Source: Brockia lithotrophica (GTDB lineage Bacteria > Bacillota > Bacilli > Thermicanales > DSM-22653). Taken from it: a DNA stretch of 64,000 nucleotides. The notes below the pieces were generated by a model. The model was not told the origin of the DNA. It saw only the letters and a program-made list of their open reading frames with translations, and did no database searches. Numbering within the stretch: position 1 is the first letter of the stretch; every line of letters starts with the position of its first letter. Positions 43,872 through 55,324 of this stretch are shown here, piece after piece. Position numbers and translations under genes: made by a program. Where the stretch lies: NCBI GenBank assembly GCA_003050565.1, contig PEBW01000006.1, positions 1 through 64,000 on the forward strand. Reading direction: 5' to 3'.

Positions 43872-43910
43872 AGAAGAAAACCGCCTGCCGGTTGCAGGCG
43901 GTTTTCTTCT
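43872..43910. terminator. Terminator ending the ribosomal protein superoperon
   Basis: A perfect 17-bp stem (43872-43888 with 43894-43910) and a 5-nt loop; the lower stem is A-rich on one side and T-rich on the other, so it works as a U-tract on either strand. It lies 28 bp past rpsI. Confidence 0.88.
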
Positions 43911-43937
43911 CGGAGGTCGCACGGGCCGGACGACCCT

Positions 43938-44330
43938 TCAACGTTTCGAAAACTGGGGCGCCCGCCGCGCCTTTTTGAGCCCGTACTTCTTCCGCTCCTT
44001 CATCCGTGGATCGCGGCGCAAGAGGCCGGCTTTCTTGAGAACGGCGCGGAATTCGGGATTGAGGCGGAGGAGCGCCCGCGCAATTCCGTGGCGAATCGCC
44101 TCCAGTTGACCGGTAACCCCACCTCCGCGCACGTTCGCATACACGTCGTACTGGCCGAGAGCCCCCGCGCGTTCAAGCGGTTCCTGTACGATCAGGCGGT
44201 GAGCGAGGAGGCTGTAGCGCTTCTCAAAAGGTTCTCCGTTCACGATGATCTTCCCGTCGCCGGGGACGAGGCGTACACGTGCCACCGCCTCTTTGCGACG
44301 GCCGGTTCCCGCGTACTGCAGAGTGGTCAC
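43938..44330 (-). CDS. rpsI: 30S ribosomal protein S9
   Basis: A 130-aa S9. The N-terminal [16 protein letters not shown] and the terminal RRAPQFSKR are diagnostic; the basic tail reaches the ribosomal P site and contacts the anticodon of P-site tRNA. Overlaps rplM by four bases (translational coupling). Last gene of the superoperon, followed by a strong terminator. Confidence 0.97.
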   Translation of the reverse strand: MTTLQYAGTGRRKEAVARVRLVPGDGKIIVNGEPFEKRYSLLAHRLIVQEPLERAGALGQYDVYANVRGGGVTGQLEAIRHGIARALLRLNPEFRAVLKKAGLLRRDPRMKERKKYGLKKARRAPQFSKR

Positions 44331-44827
44331 TTCGTTTCACCCCCATCGCGCGGTGCGTTTCCCCTTCCCGTTGGCCAAAACTTCCCCAACGGCCAGGGTT
44401 CCGGCCTTTGGGCGACGTGCGGATGATCGGGACCCGCATATACGTAAAGCTTTTTCATGAGCCGACGCCCCAGGCGGTTTTTGGGAAGCATGCGCCGGAC
44501 GGCGAGCTCGAGCAACCGCTCGGGGCGCTTTTCCCAAAGCTGACGGGCCGTATACGTGCGCAGCCCTCCGGGATAGCGGGAGTGAAAGTGGTACAGCTTC
44601 TTTTCCCACTTTTCCCCGGTGAGTTCTACCTTGTCGGCGTTTACGACGACGACAAAGTCGCCTACGTCGAGATGCGGGGAGAAGATGGCCTTGTGCTTTC
44701 CCCGCAGGATCCGGGCGATCTCTGCCGCAATTCGACCCAAAGGCTGGCCCGCAGCGTCGACGACGTACCACTTGCGCTGCGCCAGCGCTTCTTCTGCCGT
44801 AGGCATGAAGGTCCTCTGGACCTGCAT
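44327..44827 (-). CDS. rplM: 50S ribosomal protein L13
   Basis: A 166-aa L13, an early-assembly 23S rRNA binder. Conserved [17 protein letters not shown] and the [21 protein letters not shown] segment. The C-terminus is about 20 residues longer than the usual 145, with a Pro/Gly-rich tail overlapping the rpsI start. GGAGGACG precedes the ATG. Confidence 0.97.
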   Translation of the reverse strand: MQVQRTFMPTAEEALAQRKWYVVDAAGQPLGRIAAEIARILRGKHKAIFSPHLDVGDFVVVVNADKVELTGEKWEKKLYHFHSRYPGGLRTYTARQLWEKRPERLLELAVRRMLPKNRLGRRLMKKLYVYAGPDHPHVAQRPEPWPLGKFWPTGRGNAPRDGGETK

Positions 44828-44856
44828 CGCGTTCGTCCTCCTTTACCCGAACCATC

Positions 44857-45651
44857 TTAGCGGATGTCTTCGGGGAAGTCAAACAGCTGAACTGCGGGCG
44901 GGTCCGGCAGGAGATGTGGGGGATAGAAGACGTGGAAAAGCCACAAGCCCTCTGGCGGGGCCGTGGGCCCCGCCTCTTCGCGTCGACCGGAAGCAAGAAG
45001 ACGGGCAACGTCCTCCGGAGAACGGCGGTTGCGCCCTACTTCCAAGAGGGTCCCCGCGAGGATGCGCACCATGTGGTAGAGAAAACCGTCGCCTTCTACG
45101 AGGAAAAAGACGTCGAAACCTCGGGCGAAAACCTCAGCACGAAACAGGGTTCGAATCGTAGTCCGGGCGGAAGAGCCGAGGTTGCGAAAGGCGCGAAAGT
45201 CGTGCGTTCCCACAAGGTAGTGCGCCGCTTCGGTCATCCGCTCGACGTCCAGTTTTCCGGGGACGTGTGCGGAAAAAGCGCGGAGGAAGGGAAGGCGTAT
45301 TGGCCGTGTGTCGAATCGGTACACGTAGCGCTTGCGCACGGCATCTTTCCGGGCGTGAAACGTGGGAGGAACGGCGTGGGCCTCCCACACCCGAACGTCA
45401 GGCGGAAGGCGGGTATTCAAGGCGTAAGGGATGTTCTCGACGGGGATGTTGGGATCTACGTCGCAGTGCACGACCTGACCTACGGCGTGAACGCCGGAAT
45501 CGGTCCGACCTGCGGAAACCACGGGGATTGGACGACCGTACGTCTTGAGGAGCGCGGTTTCGAGCTCGTCCTGAACCGTGCGTCCCTGCTTCTGGCGCTC
45601 AAAGCCAAAGAACTTGGTTCCCTCGTAAGCGACCCGGAGCGCCACACGCAC
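44857..45651 (-). CDS. truA: tRNA pseudouridine(38-40) synthase TruA
   Basis: A 264-aa pseudouridine synthase modifying U38-U40 of the tRNA anticodon arm. Catalytic Asp51 in AGRTDSGVHA; KRYVYR and GDGFLYHMVRILAGTLLEVG motifs. In Bacillus three ECF-transporter genes (ecfA1, ecfA2, ecfT) lie between rplQ and truA; here they are absent and a terminator-like hairpin and 200-bp gap separate them. Confidence 0.95.
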   Translation of the reverse strand: MRVALRVAYEGTKFFGFERQKQGRTVQDELETALLKTYGRPIPVVSAGRTDSGVHAVGQVVHCDVDPNIPVENIPYALNTRLPPDVRVWEAHAVPPTFHARKDAVRKRYVYRFDTRPIRLPFLRAFSAHVPGKLDVERMTEAAHYLVGTHDFRAFRNLGSSARTTIRTLFRAEVFARGFDVFFLVEGDGFLYHMVRILAGTLLEVGRNRRSPEDVARLLASGRREEAGPTAPPEGLWLFHVFYPPHLLPDPPAVQLFDFPEDIR

Positions 45652-45755
45652 GGATGGTCACCTCCGAGGTGTGCACCGCCTCTGCCCGTCCGAAGGTACG
45701 GAAACCGAAAATGGGACGAGGCGGGAACTGCGACCCCATGCGAAAAAGCGAAAAC

Positions 45756-45775
45756 GCCGCGTCCGACAGCGCGGC
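45756..45775 (-). terminator. Terminator after rplQ
   Basis: A 6-bp GCCGCG/CGCGGC stem with an 8-nt loop, followed on the minus strand by GTTTTCGCTTTTT. It lies in the rplQ-truA gap and may end or attenuate the alpha operon. Confidence 0.6.
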
Positions 45776-45851
45776 ACTTGTCCTCGCGAGAACACCCGCT
45801 CTCCCCTACCCCCTGACACCCGCGGCGCCCCACGCCGTATCGCGCAAGATC

Positions 45852-46226
45852 CTACTCCTCCACCCACTCGATTACAGCCATGGGAGCGGCATCTCCGCGG
45901 CGCGGCCCGAGCTTGAGCAGGCGAGTATATCCCCCTGCGCGGGTGCGGTACCGAGGGGCGATCTCCTCGAAGAGCTTCCGCAGCGCATCCCGCGACCGGG
46001 GATCGTCGGGATTTTCTCGTTCCTTGCGGACGATGCGGGCCGCCTGTCGCCGGGCGTGAAGGGACCCGTTTTTGGCCCACGTCACGAGCTTGTCGGCCAA
46101 CTTCCGCACTTCCTTGGCCCGAGTTTCGGTCGTCACGATCCGTTCGTAGAGGATGAGATCGGTCACGAGACTGCGGAGCATCGCCAGGCGCGCCGAGGTC
46201 GGACGCCGGAGTTTCCGGTAGGACAT
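45852..46226 (-). CDS. rplQ: 50S ribosomal protein L17
   Basis: A 124-aa L17 lying near the peptide exit tunnel. N-terminal [20 protein letters not shown] and central [19 protein letters not shown] are characteristic. The ATG at 46226 with GGAGGGAA is preferred to the upstream start at 46244. It follows rpoA by 33 bp. Confidence 0.96.
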   Translation of the reverse strand: MSYRKLRRPTSARLAMLRSLVTDLILYERIVTTETRAKEVRKLADKLVTWAKNGSLHARRQAARIVRKERENPDDPRSRDALRKLFEEIAPRYRTRAGGYTRLLKLGPRRGDAAPMAVIEWVEE

Positions 46227-46259
46227 GAGAGATTCCCTCCTCACTGGAAAGCCGCGACC

Positions 46260-47204
46260 TCAGTCTTCCTTCCGGAAATCGAGGCCGAGCTCGGAAAGTT
46301 TGGTTCGGATTTCTTCGAGCGACTTCTTGCCCAAATTGCGGATCTTCATCATATCCTCTTCCGTGCGCGAGATGAGTTCCTGGACGGTGTTGATCCCCGC
46401 CCGCTTCAAGCTGTTGTAGGAGCGCACGGAGAGGTCCAGGTCCTCGATGGGCATCTCGTAAAGGCGATCCAAAGGATCGGCAGAACGCTCCACGAGGACG
46501 GACCCCGGATCCCCTCCCCCGGTAAGGACCGTAAAAAGCGAGAGGTGGTCCATGAGAATTCGCGCCGCATAGCCAACCGCTTCGTCCGGTCGTACGGTTC
46601 GATCCGTCCACACCTCGAGGATGAGGCGGTCGTAGTTCGTGATCTGACCTACACGCGTATCCTCGACCGTGTAGTTCACGCGCACGACGGGAGAGTAGAG
46701 GGCATCGACGGGGATTACCCCGATCGGAGCGTCCTCGCGCTTGTTGTTTTCCGCCCCTACGTACCCACGACCGCGCCGAGCCGTCATCCGCATGTAAAGA
46801 CGCGCCCCATCCGTGAGGGTGGCGATGTGTTGTTCGGGGTTCAAGACTTCCACGTCGCTGTCTGCGCGAATGTCCCCCGCGGTAACCGTGCCCTCGCCTT
46901 CCGCCTCAATCTCGAGGATTTTTTCCTCGTCGGAATGGATCCGAAGGGCCACGCGCTTGAGGTTGAGGACAATCTCCGTGACGTCCTCGAGGACGCCCTC
47001 GATCGTGGAGAATTCGTGAAGAACGCCGTCAATGTACACAGAGGTAATTGCCGCGCCTGGAATCGACGAGAGGAGCACGCGACGGAGGGAATTCCCCAAT
47101 GTCGTGCCGAAGCCGCGTTCGAGCGGTTCGACGACAAACTTCCCGTAGCTTCCGTCGGGTGAAATCTCCGCCACTTCCACACGGGGTTTTTCCATCTCGA
47201 TCAT
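46260..47204 (-). CDS. rpoA: RNA polymerase alpha subunit
   Basis: The 314-aa alpha subunit. The N-terminal domain (about 1-230) dimerises and nucleates polymerase assembly ([21 protein letters not shown] motif); the C-terminal domain (about 245-310) binds UP elements and activators ([16 protein letters not shown]). Placed between rpsK and rplQ as in all Bacilli. GAGGGGGAAG lies upstream of the ATG. Confidence 0.98.
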   Translation of the reverse strand: MIEMEKPRVEVAEISPDGSYGKFVVEPLERGFGTTLGNSLRRVLLSSIPGAAITSVYIDGVLHEFSTIEGVLEDVTEIVLNLKRVALRIHSDEEKILEIEAEGEGTVTAGDIRADSDVEVLNPEQHIATLTDGARLYMRMTARRGRGYVGAENNKREDAPIGVIPVDALYSPVVRVNYTVEDTRVGQITNYDRLILEVWTDRTVRPDEAVGYAARILMDHLSLFTVLTGGGDPGSVLVERSADPLDRLYEMPIEDLDLSVRSYNSLKRAGINTVQELISRTEEDMMKIRNLGKKSLEEIRTKLSELGLDFRKED

Positions 47205-47299
47205 AGCGTGCGTCTTCCCCCTCTCGGGCGTGCTGCGTCGGGCATAGACTCAGCTTCACCCAATCCGCGCTTTCGTAAACATTCTTGCGAATTCTCCGG

Positions 47300-47698
47300 T
47301 TACACCCGACGCCGCTTGGGGGGACGGCAACCGTTGTGGGGGATCGGAGTGACGTCGCGAATCACGGTCACCTCGAGGCCAGCAGCCTGGAGCGTACGGA
47401 TCGCCGCCTCGCGGCCAGACCCGGGACCTTTGACGCGGACTTCCACTTCGCGCATCCCGTGCTCGATCGCCGCGCGCGCCGCTTGTTCTGCGGCCAACTG
47501 TGCGGCAAAGGGCGTACCCTTTCGCGTTCCCTTAAAACCCGCCGTACCCCCGCTCGCCCAAGCGACGGTGTTGCCTTGCGGATCCGTGATCGTGACGATC
47601 GTGTTGTTGAACGTGGAATTGATGTGGGCGATTCCCTTGAGGACGTTTTTCCGCTCGCGGCGCTTCACGCGCGTCGTCGTACGCTTCTTCGTCGCCAA
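47300..47698 (-). CDS. rpsK: 30S ribosomal protein S11
   Basis: A 132-aa S11 of the 30S platform. Conserved [36 protein letters not shown] and a C-terminal [14 protein letters not shown]. Its Asn in the NG motif near the C-terminus is often isomerised in other bacteria. Fifteen bp after rpsM. Confidence 0.98.
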   Translation of the reverse strand: MATKKRTTTRVKRRERKNVLKGIAHINSTFNNTIVTITDPQGNTVAWASGGTAGFKGTRKGTPFAAQLAAEQAARAAIEHGMREVEVRVKGPGSGREAAIRTLQAAGLEVTVIRDVTPIPHNGCRPPKRRRV

Positions 47699-47713
47699 AC
47701 GAGATCCCCCCCT

Positions 47714-48094
47714 TTACTTCTTCGTGGCCTTCTTCTTCCCGGCGACCGTCCGCCGCGGTCCCTTCCGCGTACGTGCATTCGTGCGCGTACGCTGACCGCG
47801 AACGGGAAGGTTGCGGCGGTGGCGGTTACCCCGGTAGCTCCCGATTTCGATCAGTCGGCGAATGTTCATCGCCACTTCGCGGCGGAGGTCTCCTTCTACC
47901 TTGAAGTTCCGCTCGATGTACGTGCGGATCCTTCCTACTTCGTCTTCCGTAAGATCGCGCACACGCTTGTTCGGATCGACGCCCGTCTCCTGCAAGATCT
48001 TTTCGCTGAGCGAACGCCCGATCCCGTAGATGTACGTGAGCGCGATGACGACCCGCTTGTCGCGGGGGATGTCGACCCCGGCAATTCGCGCCAT
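47714..48094 (-). CDS. rpsM: 30S ribosomal protein S13
   Basis: A 126-aa S13 of the 30S head, contacting tRNA and bridging to the 50S. N-terminal [15 protein letters not shown] and [15 protein letters not shown]-terminal [15 protein letters not shown] followed by a Lys-rich tail. Follows rpmJ by 12 bp. Confidence 0.98.
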   Translation of the reverse strand: MARIAGVDIPRDKRVVIALTYIYGIGRSLSEKILQETGVDPNKRVRDLTEDEVGRIRTYIERNFKVEGDLRREVAMNIRRLIEIGSYRGNRHRRNLPVRGQRTRTNARTRKGPRRTVAGKKKATKK

Positions 48095-48106
48095 TGAACT
48101 CCCTCC

Positions 48107-48220
48107 TCAACCTTGCCGCTGCTTGTGCTTGGGGTTGGAACAGATCACCATGACCTTCCCGTGGCGGCGAATGACCTTGCACTTCTCACACACCGGTTTT
48201 ATTGAGGGACGGACTTTCAC
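48107..48220 (-). CDS. rpmJ: 50S ribosomal protein L36, zinc-binding type
   Basis: A 37-aa L36 beginning with GTG at 48220, with AAGGAGG 8 nt upstream. The zinc ligands C11, C14, C27 and the His in NPKHKQRQG (C+ form) are present, so this is the zinc-containing version. First gene after an unusual 298-bp gap downstream of infA. Confidence 0.95.
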   Translation of the reverse strand: MKVRPSIKPVCEKCKVIRRHGKVMVICSNPKHKQRQG

Positions 48221-48385
48221 GAAAATCGCCTCCTTCTCGTGTGCGGATGTCCTCGGCTGTACGGATTCCCTCTTCGCCTCTTTGGAGCGGGCGCCCGACG
48301 CCGGAACGGCTTCTTCCTCTTCCCCGCAGATCGGCACGACGCCGCGCGGAACGGTGGTGCGAATTCGCACGTGCGAGGGGACGAC

Positions 48386-48414
48386 GTTCTACCCTGCGCA
48401 AAGTTCCTGTACAA
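48386..48414 (-). promoter_or_regulatory. Promoter-like module 1 upstream of rpmJ
   Basis: TTGTAC (48409-48414), 17 nt, TAGAAC (48386-48391) on the minus strand, about 165 bp before rpmJ. Part of a duplicated segment. Confidence 0.5.
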
Positions 48415-48480
48415 GTTCGGCGAACCCGGGGTACCGTCTATGGCTGGCGGGCTCTAGCCTGTGCAAAGTTCCTGTGCAAG
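48395..48480 (-). repeat. Pair of 21-bp direct repeats between infA and rpmJ
   Basis: The sequences at 48395-48415 and 48460-48480 are 19/21 identical, 65 bp apart. Each is the upstream part of a promoter-like module (next two entries), so an ancestral promoter segment seems duplicated. Confidence 0.75.
48451..48479 (-). promoter_or_regulatory. Promoter-like module 2 upstream of rpmJ
   Basis: TTGCAC (48474-48479), 17 nt, TAGAGC (48451-48456) on the minus strand; the second copy of the duplicated segment. Confidence 0.45.
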
Positions 48481-48518
48481 GCACGGCCTACAACCATCTC
48501 ACCGTCGAAGAAGGCCCT

Positions 48519-48734
48519 TCACTTGTGGCGGTAGGTGATCCGGCCGCGCGTGAGGTCGTACGGCGAAAGTTCGACCGTCACGCGGTCCCCGGGGAGGATC
48601 CGAATGTAGTGCATGCGGATCTTCCCGGAGGCGTGGGCGAGGACCGTATGCCCGTTGATCAATTGTACGCGAAACATCGCGTTGGGCAAAGCTTCGACGA
48701 CGGTACCTTCCATTTCGATGACATCCTTGCCCAC
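48519..48734 (-). CDS. infA: Translation initiation factor IF-1
   Basis: A 71-aa IF-1 (OB fold) binding the 30S A site during initiation. Conserved [38 protein letters not shown] and [21 protein letters not shown] start at 48734 with AAGGAGGG upstream. Confidence 0.97.
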   Translation of the reverse strand: MGKDVIEMEGTVVEALPNAMFRVQLINGHTVLAHASGKIRMHYIRILPGDRVTVELSPYDLTRGRITYRHK

Positions 48735-48801
48735 CTTCTCTCCCTCCTTCCCCGCTGGCGTTCCCGTTCGTGACGAAGGACGAGCAGTGCGGAGGAAAAC
48801 G

Positions 48802-50246
<1,445 letters not shown>

Positions 50247-50251
50247 CTACC

Positions 50252-51547
50252 CTAGCGCAAAAATCCTTCGTAGTGCCTTCGCACGAGCTGGCTCTCGATG
50301 GTCTTCATCGTCTCCAGCGCCACCCCGATGAGGATGAGGAGGGACGTCCCCCCGATGCGGACGGAGCGTGGCAGGCCGAAGACGTCCGTGAAAAACACGG
50401 GAAGGACGGCCACAAGGGCGAGGAAGAGCCCGCCGAAAAGGGTGATCCGGTTGATCACCCGCGTAAGGTAGACCTCCGTGGCCTTCCCCGGACGCACACC
50501 GGGAATGAATCCCCCTTGCTTCTGCAGGTTTTCCGCAAGCTGCTGGGGGTTGAGCTGCACGTACGTGTAGAAGTAGGTGAAGGCGACGATGAGCGTGACG
50601 TAGAGGAAAAGACCCAAAGGCGCGTCAAAGGCGAACATTCGGGCGACGGCTTGGACGAACCCGCTGTCGGGGAAAAAGGAAGCCACGATCGAGGGGACCA
50701 TAAGGATCGAAACGGCAAAGATGACGGGGATCACCCCCGCCGAGTTTACCCGGAGGGGGATGTGCGTCATTTGCCCCCCGTATACCCGCCTCCCCACGAC
50801 GCGCTTTGCGTACTGTACGGGGATGCGCCGGATTCCCTCCTGGACGAAGATCACGCCCGCGAAGAGGACGACGACGAGAAGGAGGAGGAAGAGCGTACCC
50901 ATCACAACGAGAAAGGGACTCGCCTTCCCCTCTTCCGTGAAGAACTTGGAAACGTAGATCTCCTCGAGCGTCGACGGGATGGATGCGGCGATCCCCGCAA
51001 AAATGAGGAGGGAAATCCCGTTTCCGATCCCCTTTTCCGTGATCTGCTCGCCGAGCCACATGAGAAACATCGTACCCGCCGTCAGGGTGAGAGCGGTGAG
51101 GAAGTAGCTCCAGAGACCCGGCTCCCGAAGGAGGTGGTACTGGCTCTGTAGCGTCATCGTGAACCCAATGGCCTGGAGAAAGGCAAGGGCTACCGTGAGG
51201 TAGCGGGTGACCTGCGCAAGCTTGCGCCGCCCCACCTCCCCCTCTTTCGCCCACTCGCTGAAGGCGGGGATCACGTCCATGGAGAGGAGCTGAACGATGA
51301 TCGACGCCGTGATGTAGGGCATCACGCCCAAGGCGAAAAGGGAGAAGTTCGACAGTGCCCGACCGGAAAAGGCGTCGAAAAGTCCGAAGAGGGCACTCGA
51401 CGCCAGACCGCGTTGCAGCGCGGCGACGTCGATGCCCGGAACGGGAATGTAGCTGCCGATGCGAAAGACGACGAAGGCGAAGAGGGTGTAGAGAAGTCGC
51501 CGCCGGAGGTCCGGAACGCGGAAGGCGTTCGCCAGCGTGCGGAACAC
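50252..51547 (-). CDS. secY: Preprotein translocase subunit SecY
   Basis: The 431-aa SecY, the ten-span channel of the Sec translocon in the cytoplasmic membrane. N-terminal RRLLYTLFAFVVFRIGSYIPVPGID, plug and pore-ring segments, and GVRPGKATEVYLTRVINRITLFGG. Starts one base after the rplO stop codon, so translation is probably coupled. Confidence 0.98.
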   Translation of the reverse strand: MFRTLANAFRVPDLRRRLLYTLFAFVVFRIGSYIPVPGIDVAALQRGLASSALFGLFDAFSGRALSNFSLFALGVMPYITASIIVQLLSMDVIPAFSEWAKEGEVGRRKLAQVTRYLTVALAFLQAIGFTMTLQSQYHLLREPGLWSYFLTALTLTAGTMFLMWLGEQITEKGIGNGISLLIFAGIAASIPSTLEEIYVSKFFTEEGKASPFLVVMGTLFLLLLVVVLFAGVIFVQEGIRRIPVQYAKRVVGRRVYGGQMTHIPLRVNSAGVIPVIFAVSILMVPSIVASFFPDSGFVQAVARMFAFDAPLGLFLYVTLIVAFTYFYTYVQLNPQQLAENLQKQGGFIPGVRPGKATEVYLTRVINRITLFGGLFLALVAVLPVFFTDVFGLPRSVRIGGTSLLILIGVALETMKTIESQLVRRHYEGFLR

Positions 51548-51991
51548 TCAGATCACCTCGACGCGACCGCCGGCCGCCTCGATTTTCTCCACCGCTCCGC
51601 GGGAAAATTTGTGCGCCCGAACCGTGAGTGCAACTTCGAGCTCGCCGTCCCCAAGAACTTTGAGCCCGTCGCCCAGCTTCTTCACGATCCCCCGGGCGAG
51701 GAGCTCTTCGGGACCCACAACGGACCCCGGAGGAAAGACGTTGAGCTCGCCTACGTTCACGTACGCGTATTCCTTTTTAAACGGCGAATTTGTAAACCCC
51801 CGCTTGGGCAGGCGAAGGACGAGGGGGTTTTGCCCGCCCTCGAACCCGGGGCGTACGCCGCCGCCGGAACGGGCCTTCTGGCCCTTGTGGCCGCGGCCGG
51901 ACGTCTTCCCGTGTCCACTTGCCGTCCCACGACCGACGCGCTTCTTCCGCTTTTTCGACCCCGGCGTTGGCCGAAGCTCGTGCAGCTTCAT
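51548..51991 (-). CDS. rplO: 50S ribosomal protein L15
   Basis: A 147-aa L15, a late-assembly protein with a long Gly/Arg-rich N-terminal extension ([39 protein letters not shown]). Overlaps rpmD by four bases and abuts secY. Confidence 0.97.
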   Translation of the reverse strand: MKLHELRPTPGSKKRKKRVGRGTASGHGKTSGRGHKGQKARSGGGVRPGFEGGQNPLVLRLPKRGFTNSPFKKEYAYVNVGELNVFPPGSVVGPEELLARGIVKKLGDGLKVLGDGELEVALTVRAHKFSRGAVEKIEAAGGRVEVI

Positions 51992-52197
51992 CGCGCTTCC
52001 TCCTTTTCGCCCGCCTCATCGGGAAGCTCTTCGACGTCCACGAGGTGGGCGACCTTGGCGATCATCCCCCGGATCGACGGATGATCTTCGTGGACGACGG
52101 ACTGCCGAATCTTCCGAAGACCGAGCGATCGAACGGTAGCCCGCTGTTCTTCCGTCCGGCCGATGAGGCTCCGCTTGAGGGTGATCTTCAGCCGCAT
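51988..52197 (-). CDS. rpmD: 50S ribosomal protein L30
   Basis: A 69-aa L30. Conserved [24 protein letters not shown] core followed by an acidic C-terminal extension ([17 protein letters not shown]) slightly longer than the usual 60 aa. Twelve bp after rpsE. Confidence 0.96.
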   Translation of the reverse strand: MRLKITLKRSLIGRTEEQRATVRSLGLRKIRQSVVHEDHPSIRGMIAKVAHLVDVEELPDEAGEKEEAR

Positions 52198-52209
52198 GGC
52201 GATTCCTCC

Positions 52210-52728
52210 TCAGCCGAGGATTTCCTCCGGACGCTTGCCCCGAAGCCGTGCCACCTGCTCCACGGTCTTGAGTTGCTTGAGGGCCTCGAGCGTCGCGTAT
52301 ACGACGTTGATCGGATTGTTCGAACCCAAGGACTTCGTAAGGACGTCTTTGACGCCCGCAAGTTCCAGTACGGCGCGCACCGGGCCTCCGGCGATGACCC
52401 CCGTACCCGGCGCGGCAGGCTTGAGCAAGACCTTGGAGGCGGCGAACTCTCCCACGATCTCGTGGGGGATCGTCGTGCCGCGAAGGGGCACAGTGATGAG
52501 CTCTTTCTTGGCCTTTTCTACACCCTTGCGGATGGCATCGGGTACCTCCGTCGCCTTGCCGAGCGCTGCCCCTACGTGGCCCTCCCCATCTCCGACGACC
52601 ACGAGGACCGAAAAGTGAAAGCGCCGTCCACCCTCCACCACTTTAGCCGTGCGGCGAATCATGACGACGCGCTCTTCGAGCTTGAGCGCCTCTGGATCGA
52701 GGCGTTCTTCGCGGGGGCGGCGTGCCAT
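52210..52728 (-). CDS. rpsE: 30S ribosomal protein S5
   Basis: A 172-aa S5 of the 30S body, involved in decoding accuracy and mRNA entry. Double-stranded RNA-binding domain with [23 protein letters not shown], then the C-terminal domain with [19 protein letters not shown]. Start ATG at 52728 with AAAGGAGGG upstream. Confidence 0.97.
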   Translation of the reverse strand: MARRPREERLDPEALKLEERVVMIRRTAKVVEGGRRFHFSVLVVVGDGEGHVGAALGKATEVPDAIRKGVEKAKKELITVPLRGTTIPHEIVGEFAASKVLLKPAAPGTGVIAGGPVRAVLELAGVKDVLTKSLGSNNPINVVYATLEALKQLKTVEQVARLRGKRPEEILG

Positions 52729-52753
52729 GGTCACCCTCCTTTCAGATTCGGCG

Positions 52754-53122
52754 TCAGAATTCCAAACCCGCTTCGCGCGCGGCGTCCGCCAAAGCCTGAA
52801 TGCGCCCGTGGTACGGGTAGCCGCCACGATCGAAGACGACGCGCGTGATCCCTTTCTCGAGCGCGCGGCGGGCGATGACCTCGCCGACGCGACGCGACGC
52901 TTCCACGTCCTTCGTAGACGAGAGGCCACTGCGGATTTCCGGTTCGAGGGAGGACGCCGCCACGAGCGTATGCCCCCGCGTATCGTCGATGATCTGCGCG
53001 TAGATGTAGCGGAGCGAACGGTATACGGAAAGCCGTGGCCGTTCCGGAGTGCCTACGACCTTCTTGCGAAGGCGGCGGTGGCGGACTTTGCGCAGTTCAT
53101 TGCGCGACTCCCGTTTGATCAC
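52754..53122 (-). CDS. rplR: 50S ribosomal protein L18
   Basis: A 122-aa L18 that binds 5S rRNA. Conserved [44 protein letters not shown] and [13 protein letters not shown]. Fifteen bp after rplF. Confidence 0.97.
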   Translation of the reverse strand: MIKRESRNELRKVRHRRLRKKVVGTPERPRLSVYRSLRYIYAQIIDDTRGHTLVAASSLEPEIRSGLSSTKDVEASRRVGEVIARRALEKGITRVVFDRGGYPYHGRIQALADAAREAGLEF

Positions 53123-53136
53123 GGCCGGTCACCCCC

Positions 53137-53691
53137 TCACTTCTTCTTGCCGCCGGCCTTACCAGCCTTACCAGCCTTGAGATGCACTTCTTCGCCTTCG
53201 TAGCGAATTCCTTTTCCTTTGTACGGTTCGGGCGGACGGGCGGCGCGAACGTTCGCGGCCACGAGGCCGACCTTTTGCTTGTCGATGCCGCGCACGACGA
53301 TCTTTGTCGGCTGAGGAACGTCGAATTCGATTCCCTCCGGAGGATCAAACTCGACGGGGTGGGAATAGCCCAAACTCAGCACGAGCTTCTTCCCCTGCTT
53401 TTGTGCGCGGTACCCGACGCCGACGATGTCCAGACGCACCTCGAAGCCCTTGGTTACGCCTTCCACGAGGTTTGCGAGGAGCGCGCGCGTCGTTCCGTGC
53501 ATCGCCCGCTGGAACTTTTCGTCGCCCTTGCGCCGCACGACGAGGGAACCGTCCTCCACGGCTACTTCGACTTCGGGATGTACTTCGAGCTCGAGGGTAC
53601 CCTTAGGGCCCTTTACGCTTACCCGCCTCCCCTCGAGCGAAACGCTCACGCCCGGAGGGATGGGGATCGGCTTTCGGCCGATGCGAGACAT
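53137..53691 (-). CDS. rplF: 50S ribosomal protein L6
   Basis: A 184-aa L6 near the sarcin-ricin loop and factor-binding site. [15 protein letters not shown] start and C-terminal signature [30 protein letters not shown] tail ends the protein. Confidence 0.97.
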   Translation of the reverse strand: MSRIGRKPIPIPPGVSVSLEGRRVSVKGPKGTLELEVHPEVEVAVEDGSLVVRRKGDEKFQRAMHGTTRALLANLVEGVTKGFEVRLDIVGVGYRAQKQGKKLVLSLGYSHPVEFDPPEGIEFDVPQPTKIVVRGIDKQKVGLVAANVRAARPPEPYKGKGIRYEGEEVHLKAGKAGKAGGKKK

Positions 53692-53715
53692 CTCTTGCCC
53701 CCCTTTCCCGCGACC

Positions 53716-54111
53716 TCACCAGATGTACGCGATGACTTCGCCGCCGACGCGCGCCTTGCGCGCCTCCTTGTCCGTCATGACCCCCCGCGAGGTGGAGAGA
53801 ACGGCGATCCCGAGTCCGCCCAAAACGCGGGGAATTTCGTCCGCCCCTACGTACACGCGCAAGCCCGGTTTGGAGATACGCCTTAGCCCTGTGATCACCC
53901 GCTCGCCCCCAGGGCCGTACTTCAAGTAGATCCGCAGGGTCGCCTTCGGCCCGTTTTGAACGACCTCGAAGTCGCGAATGTACCCTTCGCGCTTGAGAAT
54001 TTCCAGAATCGCCCGCTTCATCTTGGAAGCGGGTACCTCCACGCGATCCTTCCGCACCTGGTTGGCGTTGCGGATGCGCGTGAGCATATCGGCAATGGGG
54101 TCCGTCATCAT
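53716..54111 (-). CDS. rpsH: 30S ribosomal protein S8
   Basis: A 131-aa S8 that organises the central domain of 16S rRNA and, in some bacteria, represses its own operon. [16 protein letters not shown] start and [20 protein letters not shown] signature. Two consecutive ATG codons; the first (54111) has GGGAGGG upstream. Confidence 0.97.
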   Translation of the reverse strand: MMTDPIADMLTRIRNANQVRKDRVEVPASKMKRAILEILKREGYIRDFEVVQNGPKATLRIYLKYGPGGERVITGLRRISKPGLRVYVGADEIPRVLGGLGIAVLSTSRGVMTDKEARKARVGGEVIAYIW

Positions 54112-54139
54112 GGCGCTCCCTCCCTTCCCGACCACCCGC

Positions 54140-54325
54140 TCACCAGCTCGCCTTCTTGAGCCCCGGGATCTGCCCTCTGTGGGCGAGCTCCCGCAGGCAA
54201 ATGCGGCAGAGGCCGAACTTCCGGTATACGGCACGGGCACGACCGCACCGCTTGCAACGGGTGTACTTGCGCACCTTGTACTTCGGTTCGCGCTGCGCTT
54301 TTACGACCAAAGCCTTGCGCGCCAC
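54140..54325 (-). CDS. rpsZ: 30S ribosomal protein S14, zinc-binding type Z
   Basis: A 61-aa short S14 with two CxxC pairs (CKRC and CRIC) that bind zinc; the usual form in Gram-positive bacteria under zinc-replete conditions. Between rplE and rpsH as expected. Also called rpsN. Confidence 0.97.
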   Translation of the reverse strand: MARKALVVKAQREPKYKVRKYTRCKRCGRARAVYRKFGLCRICLRELAHRGQIPGLKKASW

Positions 54326-54420
54326 GTCTCTCCCTCCTTTGACGTGTGGTAGGTTTTGGTTCCCGTTCCCCGCAAGTCGGAGAATCTCCGATCTTTCCCT
54401 AGGGGCCGCCTGCGGCCGCC

Positions 54421-54987
54421 TCAGATCCGAGCGAAGGGCATGCCCAGCTCCTTGAGGAGGGCGTAGGCCTCTTCGTCGGTCTTCGCCGTGGTGATGATCG
54501 AGATTTCCATGCCGCGGATCTTTTCTACCTTGTCGTAGTCCACCTCGGGAAAGACGAGCTGCTCTCTGAGACCCAACGTGTAGTTCCCGCGCCCGTCAAA
54601 ACCCCGCGGACTTACGCCACGGAAGTCGCGGACGCGCGGAAGAGCGAGGTGGAAGAGCTTGTCGAGGAAGTAGTACATGCGATTTCCCCGCAGGGTCACC
54701 TTGACCCCAACGGGCATGCCTTTGCGAATCCGAAAGCTCGCCACGCTCTTGCGCGCCCGCGTGACGATCGGCCGCTGGCCCGTAATCGCGGCGATCTCCT
54801 CGACCGTGGAATCGATGAGCTTGGGCTGATGCGCCCCTTCGCCTACGCCTACGTTGATCACGACCTTTTCCAGACGCGGGACCTGCATGGGGTTCTTGTA
54901 GCCGAACTGCGCCATGAGGGCGGGAACGACTTCCTGGAGGTACTTTTCCTTGAGGCGCGGCACGGGCTTGGCACTTGTCTCGGACAC
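54421..54987 (-). CDS. rplE: 50S ribosomal protein L5
   Basis: A 188-aa L5 binding 5S rRNA and contacting P-site tRNA. Conserved [40 protein letters not shown] and [20 protein letters not shown]. The GTG at 54987 has GAGGGGGTGA; a second GTG three codons upstream is possible. Confidence 0.97.
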   Translation of the reverse strand: MSETSAKPVPRLKEKYLQEVVPALMAQFGYKNPMQVPRLEKVVINVGVGEGAHQPKLIDSTVEEIAAITGQRPIVTRARKSVASFRIRKGMPVGVKVTLRGNRMYYFLDKLFHLALPRVRDFRGVSPRGFDGRGNYTLGLREQLVFPEVDYDKVEKIRGMEISIITTAKTDEEAYALLKELGMPFARI

Positions 54988-55000
54988 GCCGCTCACCCCC

Positions 55001-55312
55001 TCAATCCAAGATGGCGCCGGAGCGCTTCGCGTACCTGACCTTGCGGCCGTCTTCGAGGACCTTGTACCCGACGCGGGTCGGCTTCCCCGTCTTGGGGTCG
55101 ACGGGAAGCACGTTGGAAGCGTGGATCGGAGCTTCGACTTCGAAGATCCCCCCGCGCGGGTTTTTCGGCGATGGGCGCATGTGCTTTTTCACGACGTTCA
55201 CGCCCTCTACGAGCACGCGGTTCTTCTTGGGGTATACGGCGAGGACGCGCCCGCGCTTCCCTTTGTCCTTCCCGGAAATGACGATGACCTCGTCGCCTTT
55301 CTTCACGTGCAT
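55001..55312 (-). CDS. rplX: 50S ribosomal protein L24
   Basis: A 103-aa L24 with an N-terminal KOW motif ([20 protein letters not shown]), an early assembly initiator near the tunnel exit. Twelve bp after rplN. Confidence 0.97.
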   Translation of the reverse strand: MHVKKGDEVIVISGKDKGKRGRVLAVYPKKNRVLVEGVNVVKKHMRPSPKNPRGGIFEVEAPIHASNVLPVDPKTGKPTRVGYKVLEDGRKVRYAKRSGAILD

Positions 55313-55324
55313 GGCAGAAACCTC

